A DNA stretch of 64,000 bases from Gaiellasilicea sp963791905 (GTDB lineage: Bacteria; Actinomycetota; Thermoleophilia; Gaiellales; Gaiellaceae), in NCBI GenBank assembly GCA_963791905.1, contig CAWBTX010000005.1, positions 1,178,001 to 1,242,000 of the forward strand. Direction: 5' to 3'. The notes under the pieces were generated by a model. That model was not told the DNA's origin. It worked only from the letters and a program-made list of their open reading frames with translations, and did no database searches. This document shows positions 56,739 to 64,000 of this stretch, piece by piece. The translations under genes and the position numbers were made by a program. Within the stretch, counting starts at the first letter, position 1, and every line of letters begins with the position of its first letter.

Positions 56739-57185
56739 TCAGCCAGTCGAGGGCGCACGTCCGGCCGCCACCGCAAGCGCGGTCTCGTACTCGTTCGTGG
56801 TGATCCGAACGACGCCCGCCTGGAAGTCGGCCTTGGCCTTCTCTGACGGGTCCATGTGCGACAGCACCGTCTGCATCGCGACGGGCGGGTCCCACTCCTC
56901 GAACTGAGCGAGCACCACTCCGCTCGGGGCATCACCCGGGTACACCTGCGCCTCGGACGGTGTCCAATCGTGGACCGCCGAGGCAAGCTCGGCCCGGCCG
57001 ATGAACTCCCGCTCGGGCGCGCCCAGATAGACGAGGACGAGGTCGCCGGGGGCAAGCGCGTCGCGATGCGGCTCGTCGGTGTCGACGCCCCACATCCCGA
57101 CTCGCAGGAGCTCGGCGACCTGGTCGCGCGGCGACGGGCCGCTCGCTGCGTCCCCTTTCACCGAGTTGAAGATGTAGTGCGCCAC
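56739..57185 (-). CDS. EVE/PUA-like domain protein
   Basis: 148 residues, intact. MAHYIFNSVKGDAASG, LLRVGMWGVDTDEPHRDALA, DLVLVYLGAPEREFIGRAEL and VRITTNEYETALAVA. The pattern of a short beta-barrel start, a W in GMWG and a GDLVLVY strand suggests a modified-base- or RNA-binding PUA-like fold such as EVE, sometimes fused to restriction enzymes. No nuclease is next to it. Assignment is tentative. Confidence 0.45.
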   Translation of the reverse strand: MAHYIFNSVKGDAASGPSPRDQVAELLRVGMWGVDTDEPHRDALAPGDLVLVYLGAPEREFIGRAELASAVHDWTPSEAQVYPGDAPSGVVLAQFEEWDPPVAMQTVLSHMDPSEKAKADFQAGVVRITTNEYETALAVAAGRAPSTG

Positions 57186-57289
57186 CTGCGCGAGCGTAAC
57201 GTGAGCTCGCAGGAGCTCGCCTGGGCCGAGAGGAGGCGCGCTGAGGCAGCATGATCTCCTTGCAATACCCGAGCGAAAGGGAGGAACGG

Positions 57290-57760
57290 ATGCGCCGCTT
57301 GAATTTCGTGGCAGACGAACCCTGGGATGAGGTGGACGACCAGGACCGGGTGCGCGTCCGCTGGTTCGGGCACACGCTCGGGACCGACATGCTCGGTGCC
57401 TCTTTGAGGGAGCTTCTGCCTGGGTCGCCGGGAGGTCACCTGCACATGCACTACGGCGTCGAGGAGATGTTCTTCATCCTCAGCGGAAGGCCGACCGTCC
57501 GCACTCCGGAAGCCGAGGAGCAGCTTTCGCCCGGAGACGTCGTCTACTTCCCCGAGGGGCCGGACGGACTGCACACGTTCTCGAACCCGACGGACGAGCC
57601 GGCGCGGCTGCTCGCCATCTCGACCAAGCGGTTTCCCGACGTCGTGGCCTACCCGGAGGCGGGGGTCGCCTGGGTGGCCACGCGCCATCCCGAGCGCCCG
57701 GTGCCAGAGGGCGGCGACGAAGGAGTCATCGCCCGCTTCGAGTTGCCTCGCGGCGAGTGA
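57290..57760 (+). CDS. Cupin-domain protein
   Basis: 156 residues from ATG 57290, chosen because GGGAGG lies 6 bp upstream (57278-57283); an ATG at 57251 is in frame but has no such site. Cupin motif 1 is GGHLHMHYGVEEMFFILSGR (His, His, Glu) and motif 2 is PEGPDGLHTFSNPTDEPAR. Intact single barrel. Metal-binding; substrate unknown. It is divergent from the EVE-like gene and 33 bp before fpg. Confidence 0.78.
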   Translation: MRRLNFVADEPWDEVDDQDRVRVRWFGHTLGTDMLGASLRELLPGSPGGHLHMHYGVEEMFFILSGRPTVRTPEAEEQLSPGDVVYFPEGPDGLHTFSNPTDEPARLLAISTKRFPDVVAYPEAGVAWVATRHPERPVPEGGDEGVIARFELPRGE

Positions 57761-57793
57761 TGCCCGCTCGCCGGGTTTCACTTCGAGCCTCGC

Positions 57794-58609
57794 GTGCCTG
57801 AGCTGCCGGAGGTCGAGACGGTACGGCGACGGCTGGCGCCGATCCTCGAGGGGCGCACGTTCGAGCAGGTCGAGATCGACGACGTTCGGCTCACCCGCCC
57901 GCTCGAGCCGCTCGAGGTCGCAGCGGAGCTGGAGGGCGAGCGCGTCGCGGAGGTCGGTCGCCGTGGCAAGTACCTCATCGTCCGGTTCGAGTCGGGCCGG
58001 GCGCTGCTGGTGCACCTGCGGATGACGGGCACCGTCCTGCACGACCCTGCGTCGGAGGTGCCGCACCGGCGAGCGCTCGTCACGCTCGACGACGGGACGC
58101 GGATCGCCTACCGGGACGTCCGCCGCTTCGGCACCTGGCTCTTGCTCGAGCCAGGCGAGCTCGAGCCGTACCTCGCAGCGAAGGTCGGCGTGGAGCCGCT
58201 GGGGCGGTTCACGGCGAAGGGCCTCGGCGAGCGCCTTGCCGGCCGGCGCGCGCCGCTCAAGGCGGCGTTGCTCGATCAGCGCACCGTGGCGGGCCTCGGG
58301 AACATCTACGTCGACGAGGCGCTCTGGTACGCGCGGCTGCACCCGCTCCGTCCGGCGGGAAGCCTGGACGCGGACGAGCTGCGGCGGCTGCACCGGGGGA
58401 TCAGACGAGCGCTCGAGCTCGGCATCGCTCGCCAGGGGTCGACGCTGACCGACTACCGCCTACCGGACGGCTCGTCGGGCTCGATGCAGCGCGAGTTCCG
58501 CGCCTACGGGCGGCTGGACGAGCCGTGCGACCGCTGCGGGACGCCGATCGAGAAGACGCGCGTGGGCGGCCGCGGCACGTGGTTCTGCCCGACGTGCCAG
58601 ACCTTGTAG
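57794..58609 (+). CDS. mutM: Formamidopyrimidine-DNA glycosylase
   Basis: 271 residues from GTG, intact. PELPEVETVRRRLAP (catalytic Pro and Glu after Met removal), VGRRGKYLIVRF (catalytic Lys), LLVHLRMTGTV, NIYVDEALWYARLHP, the helix-two-turn-helix QGSTLTDYRLPDG and the zinc finger with CDRCGTP and CPTC near the end. It removes 8-oxoguanine. Convergent with the glutaredoxin gene. Confidence 0.93.
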   Translation: MPELPEVETVRRRLAPILEGRTFEQVEIDDVRLTRPLEPLEVAAELEGERVAEVGRRGKYLIVRFESGRALLVHLRMTGTVLHDPASEVPHRRALVTLDDGTRIAYRDVRRFGTWLLLEPGELEPYLAAKVGVEPLGRFTAKGLGERLAGRRAPLKAALLDQRTVAGLGNIYVDEALWYARLHPLRPAGSLDADELRRLHRGIRRALELGIARQGSTLTDYRLPDGSSGSMQREFRAYGRLDEPCDRCGTPIEKTRVGGRGTWFCPTCQTL

Positions 58610-58619
58610 CAGTCTGTTG

Positions 58620-58874
58620 CTAGGCCGCGATGCGCTCGTCGAGCGCGCCGGCCTGACTCAGGCGCCAGAGCTCGGTGTAGCCGCCGATCGGCTGGCCGTC
58701 GATCACGATCTGCGGCACCGACCACCCGCCGGTGAGCTCGTGGAGCGTCTGGCGGAACGCGGGATCGTCGTCGAGCGGGATCTCCTCGTACGGAAGACCG
58801 CGCTCGTCGAGCAGCGCCTTCGCGCGCACGCAGTAGCCACACCAGCGCGTCGTGTAGATCTGAATCCTCTTCAT
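58620..58874 (-). CDS. Glutaredoxin-like protein
   Basis: 84 residues, intact. IQIYTTRWCGYCVRAKALLD carries a CxxC redox site (CGYC), WSVPQIVIDGQPIGGYTEL the cis-Pro and glutathione-side GGY. Mycoredoxin and NrdH-like proteins in actinobacteria have similar CxxC sites, so the reductant may be mycothiol-like or thioredoxin reductase. Its 3' end faces mutM. Confidence 0.85.
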   Translation of the reverse strand: MKRIQIYTTRWCGYCVRAKALLDERGLPYEEIPLDDDPAFRQTLHELTGGWSVPQIVIDGQPIGGYTELWRLSQAGALDERIAA

Positions 58875-58935
58875 CGCAGTTACAACGTATATCTCGGGAC
58901 CTGGGTTCTGCCGACGGCGTCTCTAGACTCGCTGC

Positions 58936-59679
58936 ATGGGCCGGACGTACAAGACCGAGGCGGTCGTCCTGCGCTCGTTTCGGCTTCGCGAGGCCGATCG
59001 CGTGCTGCACGTGTACACGGCCGACCGCGGCCGCGTCGGCGCGGTGGCGAAGGGCGTGCGGCGGACGAAGTCGCGCTTCGGCGCGCGGCTCGAGCCGCTC
59101 TCGCACGTCGAGCTGATGCTGCACCAGGGCTCGGGCGAGCTGCAGACGGTCACCGGGGTCGCGCTGATCCGCTCGCATCACGAGGCGCGCGAGGAGCCGT
59201 ACCGGCTGGCGGTGGGGCTCGTCGGCGCCGAGGCGATGCTGCGGCTCTTCACCGAGCAGGAGGCGAACGAGCGCGCGTTCACGGCGCTCACGCGCTTCCT
59301 CGACCGGCTCGACGAGCTGCCGTCGCGCGCGCCGCCCGCGAGGCCGGCCACCGATCCGCTCGCCCTCTCGTTCCAGCTGAAGCTGCTCTGGCTCTCGGGC
59401 TACATGCCGCACCTCGACTCCTGCGTCGAGTGCGGTGTGGAGGAGGGGCTCGTCGGCTACCTGCCCTCGGCGGGCGGGGCGGTGTGCCGCGAGTGCGGGC
59501 CGGGCACGATCGCGCTCTCGCCGGAGGGGCTCCGCGGCATCCGGGCGCTGCTCGCGAAGCCCGCTCGCCGGAGCGGACGACGCGGCTTGACAGATCGCGC
59601 CGCGCGCGAGTCGCTGGCGGTGATCACGGCGTCGTACGAGCACCACGGCGGCTTCCGCCTGCGCACGCTCTCCGCATGA
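58936..59679 (+). CDS. recO: DNA repair protein RecO
   Basis: 247 residues, intact. An N-terminal OB fold (YKTEAVVLRSFRLREADRVL, YTADRGRVGAVAKGVRRTKS) is followed by a helical domain and a zinc site CVECGVEEG ... CRECGPG. It loads RecA with RecR in the RecF pathway. ATGA overlap with the following acetyltransferase. Confidence 0.92.
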   Translation: MGRTYKTEAVVLRSFRLREADRVLHVYTADRGRVGAVAKGVRRTKSRFGARLEPLSHVELMLHQGSGELQTVTGVALIRSHHEAREEPYRLAVGLVGAEAMLRLFTEQEANERAFTALTRFLDRLDELPSRAPPARPATDPLALSFQLKLLWLSGYMPHLDSCVECGVEEGLVGYLPSAGGAVCRECGPGTIALSPEGLRGIRALLAKPARRSGRRGLTDRAARESLAVITASYEHHGGFRLRTLSA

Positions 59680-60098
59680 GGCGCGCGCTGCCAGGTGGAT
59701 ACGAGCTGGACGACGATCCAGCCCGGATCGACCGCGAGGAGGTGCACCGCTTCATCTCGGAGGAGTCGTACTGGGCCGCGGGACGGCCGCGCGACGTGAT
59801 GGACGGCCTCGTCGACCGGGCGAGCCGGGTCGTCGGGCTCTACCACGACGGCCGGCAGGTCGGCTTCAGCCGGACGGTCGACGCGCCCGACGCCGGTCTC
59901 GTCTACCTCGCGGACGTCTACGTCCATCCGGACCACCGCGGCGCGGGACGTGGCGTCGAGCTCGTGCGCTTCACGGTCGAGGATGGGCCCTTTGCGGACC
60001 GGCGCTGGATCCTTCACACGGCCGACGCGCACGGGCTCTACGAGAAGTTCGGCTTCGCGCCGGGCGAGCGCCTGCTCGAGCGGCCATCGAGGGTCTAG
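59676..60098 (+). CDS. GNAT acetyltransferase
   Basis: 140 residues, intact. YELDDDPARIDREEVHRFIS and ESYWAAGRP mark a common GNAT subgroup; the acetyl-CoA strand and loop are VYLADVYVHPDHRGAGRGVE, followed by HTADAHGLYEKFGFAP. Substrate unknown. Translationally coupled to recO; its end overlaps the glyS stop by 4 bp (convergent). Confidence 0.82.
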   Translation: MRRALPGGYELDDDPARIDREEVHRFISEESYWAAGRPRDVMDGLVDRASRVVGLYHDGRQVGFSRTVDAPDAGLVYLADVYVHPDHRGAGRGVELVRFTVEDGPFADRRWILHTADAHGLYEKFGFAPGERLLERPSRV

Positions 60099-61455
60099 TC
60101 CGTTTTCGGCGTCCGCCACTCCTCCGCGAGCCGGTCGAGGACGTGCTCGCGGGCGCCGCCGATCGGGATCCGCTCCTGCGCGAGCGAGTCGCGGTCGCGG
60201 ATCGTGACCGTGTCGTCCTCGAGCGTCTGCTCGTCGACCGTCAGCGCCCACGGCGTGCCGATCTCGTCCTGGCGGCGGTAGCGGCGGCCGATCGCGCCGC
60301 TGTCGTCGTACTCGGCGCTGACGACGCGGCGCAGCTCCTCGAAGAGCGCGCGCGACTTCGCGACCATGTCCTCGCTCTTGCCGATCAGCGGCAGCACCGC
60401 CGCCTTCACCGGCGCGAGCTGCGGGATGCAGCCGCAGCACCGTCCGCTCGCGCTCGGCGACGACCTCCTCGTCGTAGGCGTCGATCAGGAACGTGAGCAT
60501 CGAGCGGTTGACGCCGAGCGCCGGCTCGATCACGTGCGGCACGAAGCGCTCGCCGGTGCCCGCGTCGACCCACTCGAGATCCTTCCCGGACGAGCCGGCG
60601 TGCGCAGTCAGGTCGAAGTCGCCGCGGTTCGCGATCCCCTCGAGCTCCGACCAGCCGATCGGGTAGAGGTACTCGATGTCGCTCGTCTCGCTCGAGTAGT
60701 GCGAGAGCTCGTCGGCGTCGTGCGGGCGCACGCGCAGGTGGCTCTCGCGCACGCCGAGCCGCACGTGCCAGGCGAGCCGCTCGTCGACCCAGTAGCGGTA
60801 CCACTCGCTCGCCTCGGCCGGCGGCACGAAGTACTCCATCTCCATCTGCTCGAACTCGAGCGTCCGGAAGATGAAGTTGCCGGGCGTGATCTCGTTGCGG
60901 AACGACTTGCCGACCTGCGCGATCCCGAACGGCGGCTTGCGGCGCGCGATCTGGGCGACGTTCTTGAAGTTGATGAAGATGCCCTGCGCCGTCTCCGGGC
61001 GCAGGTAGACGTCGGTGCCCGTCTCCTCGACCGCGCCCACGCGCGTCCTGAACATGAGGTTGAACTGGCGCGGCTCGGTCAGGTCGCAGTCGGAGGTCTC
61101 GCCCGGGCGCTTGCTCGGCCGCTTGCCGCAGCTGCTCCTCGTCGAGCTTGTCGGCCCGGAAGCGCTGCTTGCACGTGCGGCAGTCGACGAGCGGGTCGCT
61201 GAAGCCGCCGACGTGGCCGGAGGCCTCCCAGACCTGCGGGTGGAGGATGATCGAGGAGTCGAGCGCGAGGATGTCCTCCCGCTCCTGCACCATCGCGCGC
61301 AGCCACGCGGCCTTGACGTTGTCCTTCAGCAGAACGCCGTAGTGGCCGTAGTCGTACGACGAGCCGAGGCCGCCGTAGATCTCCGACGAGGGGAAGACGA
61401 ACCCGCGCCGGCGGCACAGCGAGACGATCTTGTCCATCGTGACGGTGTCGGCCAT
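60095..61455 (-). CDS. glyS: Glycyl-tRNA synthetase (dimeric type), frameshifted
   Basis: About 450 residues. KIVSLCRRRGFVFPSSEIYG, GHYGVLLKDNVKAAWLR and HVGGFSDPLVDCRTCKQRFR start the protein. After a break near 61110 come TDVYLRPETAQGIFINFKN, GIAQVGKSFRNEITPGNFIF, HVIEPALGVNRSMLTFL and, after a break near 60430, DEIGTPWALTVDEQTLED and VTIRDRDSLAQERIPI. This is the alpha2 class II type of actinobacteria. It charges tRNA-Gly. Convergent with the GNAT gene. Confidence 0.9.
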
Positions 61456-61467
61456 CGGACGGAGAGG

Positions 61468-62361
61468 CTAGCCGGAGGACGGTCGAGCGAACCAGGTATA
61501 GCGGCCGATCTCCTCGAAGCCGATCGAGCGATAGAGGGCCCGTGCCTCGTCGCTCTGCGCGTAGACGACCGCGGTGTCGGCTCCGGCGTCGCGCGCGGCT
61601 CGCATCGCCGCGATGCACGCCGCACCCCCGAGGCCGCGTCGACGGTACGCTCGCGTCCGTGCCGACGGGCTCGAGCTCCACGACCCGGTTGTCCGCGTCG
61701 AGCCACACGAGACACGAGGCGGCGAACGGGCCGTCGCTCGCCTCCACGACCCAGTCGAGCTCCTGCCGGTATGGCCAGGCTGCCGCGGCCGCCGCGTAGC
61801 CCTCCGTCGTCATCGCGGGAGGGCGCGGTCCTGCCGTGCCGAAGGACGCACGGTGCACCTGGACGCGGCGCTCGAGATCCTCGGGCAGGCGCACGTGGCG
61901 CAGCGCGGAAGCCCTCAGGGAGGACCGGTTCGGCGAGATCGGCGAGCGTCCGAGCGTGGCTGTACATCTCGTCCTCAGCGAGCGGCCCGAAGCCACGCTC
62001 GACGAGCAGCCCGCGCAGCTCGCCGTCCGCGTCCAGGGAGTCGACCTTGACCGCGAGCCCGGCCCGCGCGTCCGCCCAGGCGATCGCGTCGTCCAGGAAC
62101 TCGCCGCGCCGCCCGGCGCGATCGCGAGCTGGAGCTCGTCCGGCAGCGTCACCCACGCCCACGCGACGACCTCGCCGTCTTCCTCCCACAGCCGCGTCGG
62201 GAACGTGTGCTCGCGCCCGGCGATGGAGAACCGCCTCCACGGCAGGTCGCCGATGTGATGCGAGACCGGCGGCTCGCCGCGCTCGGCCCACATCCGCGGT
62301 CGACCAGCTGCTGCATGCGGCGCAGATCGTCGGGGCCGTCGTAGTCGCGCGCTCTGACCAC
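61468..62361 (-). CDS. Two-domain GNAT acetyltransferase, frameshifted
   Basis: About 297 residues from GTG 62361 (VRARDYDGPDDLRRMQQLVD). A first GNAT-like half (HHIGDLPWRRFSIAGREHTF, VAWAWVTLPDELQLAIAPG) and a second half (MTTEGYAAAAAAWPYRQELD, FAASCLVWLDADNRVVELEP, ALYRSIGFEEIGRY). At least five breaks between 61640 and 62300. The acetyl-CoA loop is recognisable in the second half only. Substrate unknown. It lies 12 bp upstream of glyS on the same strand. Confidence 0.65.
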
Positions 62362-62384
62362 CGGCGCACCTTACGCTTCGCCGG

Positions 62385-63212
62385 ATGGCGACCGCGAGAT
62401 CGTCGAGCTCCACATCGTCTCGGACTCGACGGGGGAGACGGCGGCGCGGCTCGTGGCCGCGCTCGAGGCGCAGTTCCCCGAGCAGCCGTTCGAGGAGGTG
62501 CGCCACCCGCAGATCGAGACGATCGACGATCTCCAGCTGGCGGTGAACCGCGCCAAGGGGCGGCCGGCGGTGATGGTCTACACGCTCGTCGACCGCGAGC
62601 TGCGCGAGGCGATGCGGACGCTCTGCCGCAGCGCCCGCGTCCACTACTGCGACCTGCTCGGCCATCCGATCGAGTCGATCGCGAAGGTCTCCGGCATGGC
62701 GGCGAAGATGAAGCCCGGGCGCGCGGCCGCCGCTCAACTCGGCCTACTTCAAGCGGATGGAGGCGATCGAGTTCGCGGTCAAGTTCGACGACGGCGTCGG
62801 CAGCGGGCTGCGCGAGGCGGACATCGTCCTCGTCGGCGTCTCCCGCACGTCGAAGACGCCGCTCTCGATCTACCTCGGCTACCTCGGCCAGAAGGCGGCG
62901 AACGTGCCGATCGTGAAGGGGATCACGCCGCCGCCGGAGCTCTTCGAGATCGACCCGACGAAGATCGTCGGGCTCACGATCGACGCCGAGCGGCTCGCGG
63001 AGATCCGCACGGCGCGCGTGCGGTCGATGGGCGCCCGGAACCGGCGCTACGCCGAGATGGTCGAGATCTACGAGGAGCTCGACGAGGCGGCGGCGCTGCA
63101 CCGGCGGCTCGGCTGCCCGGTCATCGACGTCACGGGGCTCTCGATCGAGGAGACGGCGCACCGCGTCGTCCGGCTCGTCGACCGGCGGCGGCAGGAGGCG
63201 GCGGTCACGTGA
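62385..63212 (+). CDS. Pyruvate, phosphate dikinase regulatory protein (DUF299), frameshifted
   Basis: About 275 residues from ATG 62385. LHIVSDSTGETAARLVAALE, VYTLVDRELREAM, VHYCDLLGHPIESI, the P-loop VLVGVSRTSKTPLSIYLG, KAANVPIVKGI and VIDVTGLSIEETAHRVVRLV are the family blocks. One break near 62398 and one near 62735. The family phosphorylates and dephosphorylates PPDK (or PEP synthase). No ppdK is in the window. Divergent from the GNAT gene by 23 bp. Confidence 0.85.
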
Positions 63213-63230
63213 CCGCGGAGGAAGCCGCCG

Positions 63231-63376
63231 GTGCCGAAGTGGCGCTGGGCGGTCTGGTGGACGATCCTCCTCGCGGCGGACTTCGTCTTCTACGTGCTCC
63301 TGACGCCGCTCTGGCTCGGCCTCCGCGGCGCCGCCTGGGTGGCCGAGTGGCGCTCGCGGCGGCGGTCGCAGGCTAG
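63231..63376 (+). CDS. Small membrane protein of about 47 residues
   Basis: GTG 63231 follows GGAGGA (63216-63221). It reads VPKWRWAVWWTILLAADFVF and YVLLTPLWLGLRGAAWVAEW, then an Arg-rich end. In the literal frame it stays open far downstream; the TAG at 63374-63376 is reached if one base is out of place in the Arg-codon run (about 63355-63368). One or two membrane helices. It starts 18 bp after the PPDK regulator stop. No known family. Confidence 0.45.
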
Positions 63377-63511
63377 CGACGCTTTCCACAGCCGTCCGCG
63401 CGCAGCCGCGTCCGAAGCGGCCGAGGCGACTGTCGGCGTTGCCGACGACGACAACGGCGCGCCGAGTAGACAAAAGCCCTGCAAACGGCGAGCCGTCGCG
63501 GGTCGCGCGGT

Positions 63512-63551
63512 GTCAGACACGTGTCGGACTCGTGCCGGACACGTGTCTGAC
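63512..63551. repeat. 14-bp inverted repeat containing two GACACGTGTC palindromes
   Basis: GTCAGACACGTGTC (63512-63525) is perfectly inverted as GACACGTGTCTGAC (63538-63551) with a 12-bp spacer. Each arm contains the self-complementary 10-mer GACACGTGTC. It is followed by a direct repeat of TCTCTGGCAC (about 63555-63575). The gap 63377-63650 between the small membrane gene and the LigD-like gene otherwise shows no supportable gene. Possible terminator or dispersed palindromic element. Confidence 0.65.
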
Positions 63552-63652
63552 TCGTCTCTGGCACGTCTCTGGCACCTTGTCCACATCGCTGCGGAGCCGA
63601 TCGCCGTGGACGGCTGTCGGCTCGCTCCGGAGACGGGTCCCGACGCCACGTC

Positions 63653-64000
63653 GTCGCGCTCGAGCCGCTTCAGCGCCGGGCCGAGCGACTGGCCGCCCTT
63701 CAGCACGGGCTCGAAGAGGTCGCCCTCCTTCTCGACGCGCCGCAGCACCGCCTCCATCGTGAACTTGCCCGGGTCGAGTCGCGTGCGTCAGCTCCTCCCA
63801 GCGGAGCGGCGTCGAGACCGGCGCGCCCTCCTTCGGCCGCACCGAGTAGGCGGACGCGATCGTCTTGCCGGCGCCGTTCTGGTGGTAGTCGATGAGGACG
63901 CCGACGCGCTTGCGCTTCAGCCACTCCGTCGTGACGACGCCGGGGTTCTCGGCCGCCAGCCGCTTCGAGACGAGCTCGGCGAACGTGTGCGCCTGCGCGA
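63653..64000 (-). CDS. LigD-type polymerase (AEP primase) domain protein, C-terminal part, partial
   Basis: The right edge cuts the gene, so only about 115 C-terminal residues are seen. AQAHTFAELVSKRLAAENPG, VVTTEWLKRKRVGVLIDYHQ, NGAGKTIASAYSVRPKEGAP, VSTPLRWEELTH and LFEPVLKGGQSLGPALKRL are the well-conserved end of the LigD polymerase domain of bacterial NHEJ. Breaks near 63845 and 63775. The literal frame stays open into the palindrome region; the usual family end near 63660 suggests stop loss by indel. NHEJ DNA repair is inferred from the family. Confidence 0.75.

Noticed and set aside
63290..63652. Continuation of the LigD-like protein through the palindrome region
   Set aside because: The conserved family end is near 63660; beyond it the translation has no similarity, runs through repeats and overlaps the small plus-strand membrane gene. 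Stop loss by an indel is more likely.

Overview
This window comes from a very GC-rich bacterium. Gene order and family content point to a deep-branching actinobacterium of the Thermoleophilia (Gaiellales or Solirubrobacterales-like) type. Indicators are SteA and SteB beside pyrG, a DUF3866 protein, an RsbW-SigB/F pair, a DUF948 protein, an alaS-ruvX-mltG-aro-efp-nusB chain and a LigD-type polymerase. The taxonomic call is an inference. I found no tRNA, rRNA, CRISPR array or insertion sequence.

Many conserved housekeeping genes can only be read by changing frame, often several times per gene. Typically one extra C or G is present, often directly before GAG or GAGCTC. I read these as sequencing or assembly indels, not pseudogenes. 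Coordinates of such genes span the whole locus, and approximate break positions are given.

Layout. 1-5010 (mostly minus): two halves of a probable heterodimeric ABC exporter, two methyltransferases, an MGT-type glycosyltransferase and a family-4-like uracil-DNA glycosylase. 5034-10954: a complete histidine degradation cluster (ftcD, usp, hutH, hutU, hutI). 10960-20885: small membrane protein, cupin, MBL hydrolase, hisS, aspS, a coiled-coil protein, a membrane protein with a long Glu-Pro repeat, a double-psi-barrel secreted protein, a probable structured RNA (17677-17840), mnmA, DUF948 protein, RsbW-like anti-sigma factor and sigma factor. 20896-39556: GNAT, alaS, ruvX, mltG, aroE, then a 3.5-kb island, then aroC, aroKB, aroQ, pepQ, efp, a carboxyltransferase-AccB fusion, accC, Asp23-like, nusB, XseB-like and ispA. 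39564-47215: two minus-strand genes, then tlyA, nadK, recN, steA, steB and a glycosyltransferase. 47212-63376: pyrG, M20 peptidase, DUF3866, aldo/keto reductase, ald, deoB, methyltransferase, hicAB, deoA, EVE-like, cupin, fpg, glutaredoxin, recO, GNAT, glyS, GNAT, PPDK regulatory protein and a small membrane protein. A partial LigD polymerase-domain gene runs off the right edge.

The best candidate for an undescribed system is the island at 25956-29434. It interrupts the shikimate gene run between aroE and aroC and is edged by two strong hairpins. It holds two secreted proteins with different N-terminal domains (a von Willebrand A domain in one, thrombospondin type 3 calcium repeats in the other) that share a homologous C-terminal domain of about 110 residues. 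Between them, divergent from the vWA gene, lies a LuxR-type response regulator whose phospho-acceptor aspartate is replaced by glutamate. Other points worth checking are the rod-like RNA gene at 17677-17840, two tandem TTGTGTT/AACACAA palindromes before the carboxylase genes, apparent CTG start codons at several tightly coupled genes, and a 14-bp inverted repeat at 63512-63551.
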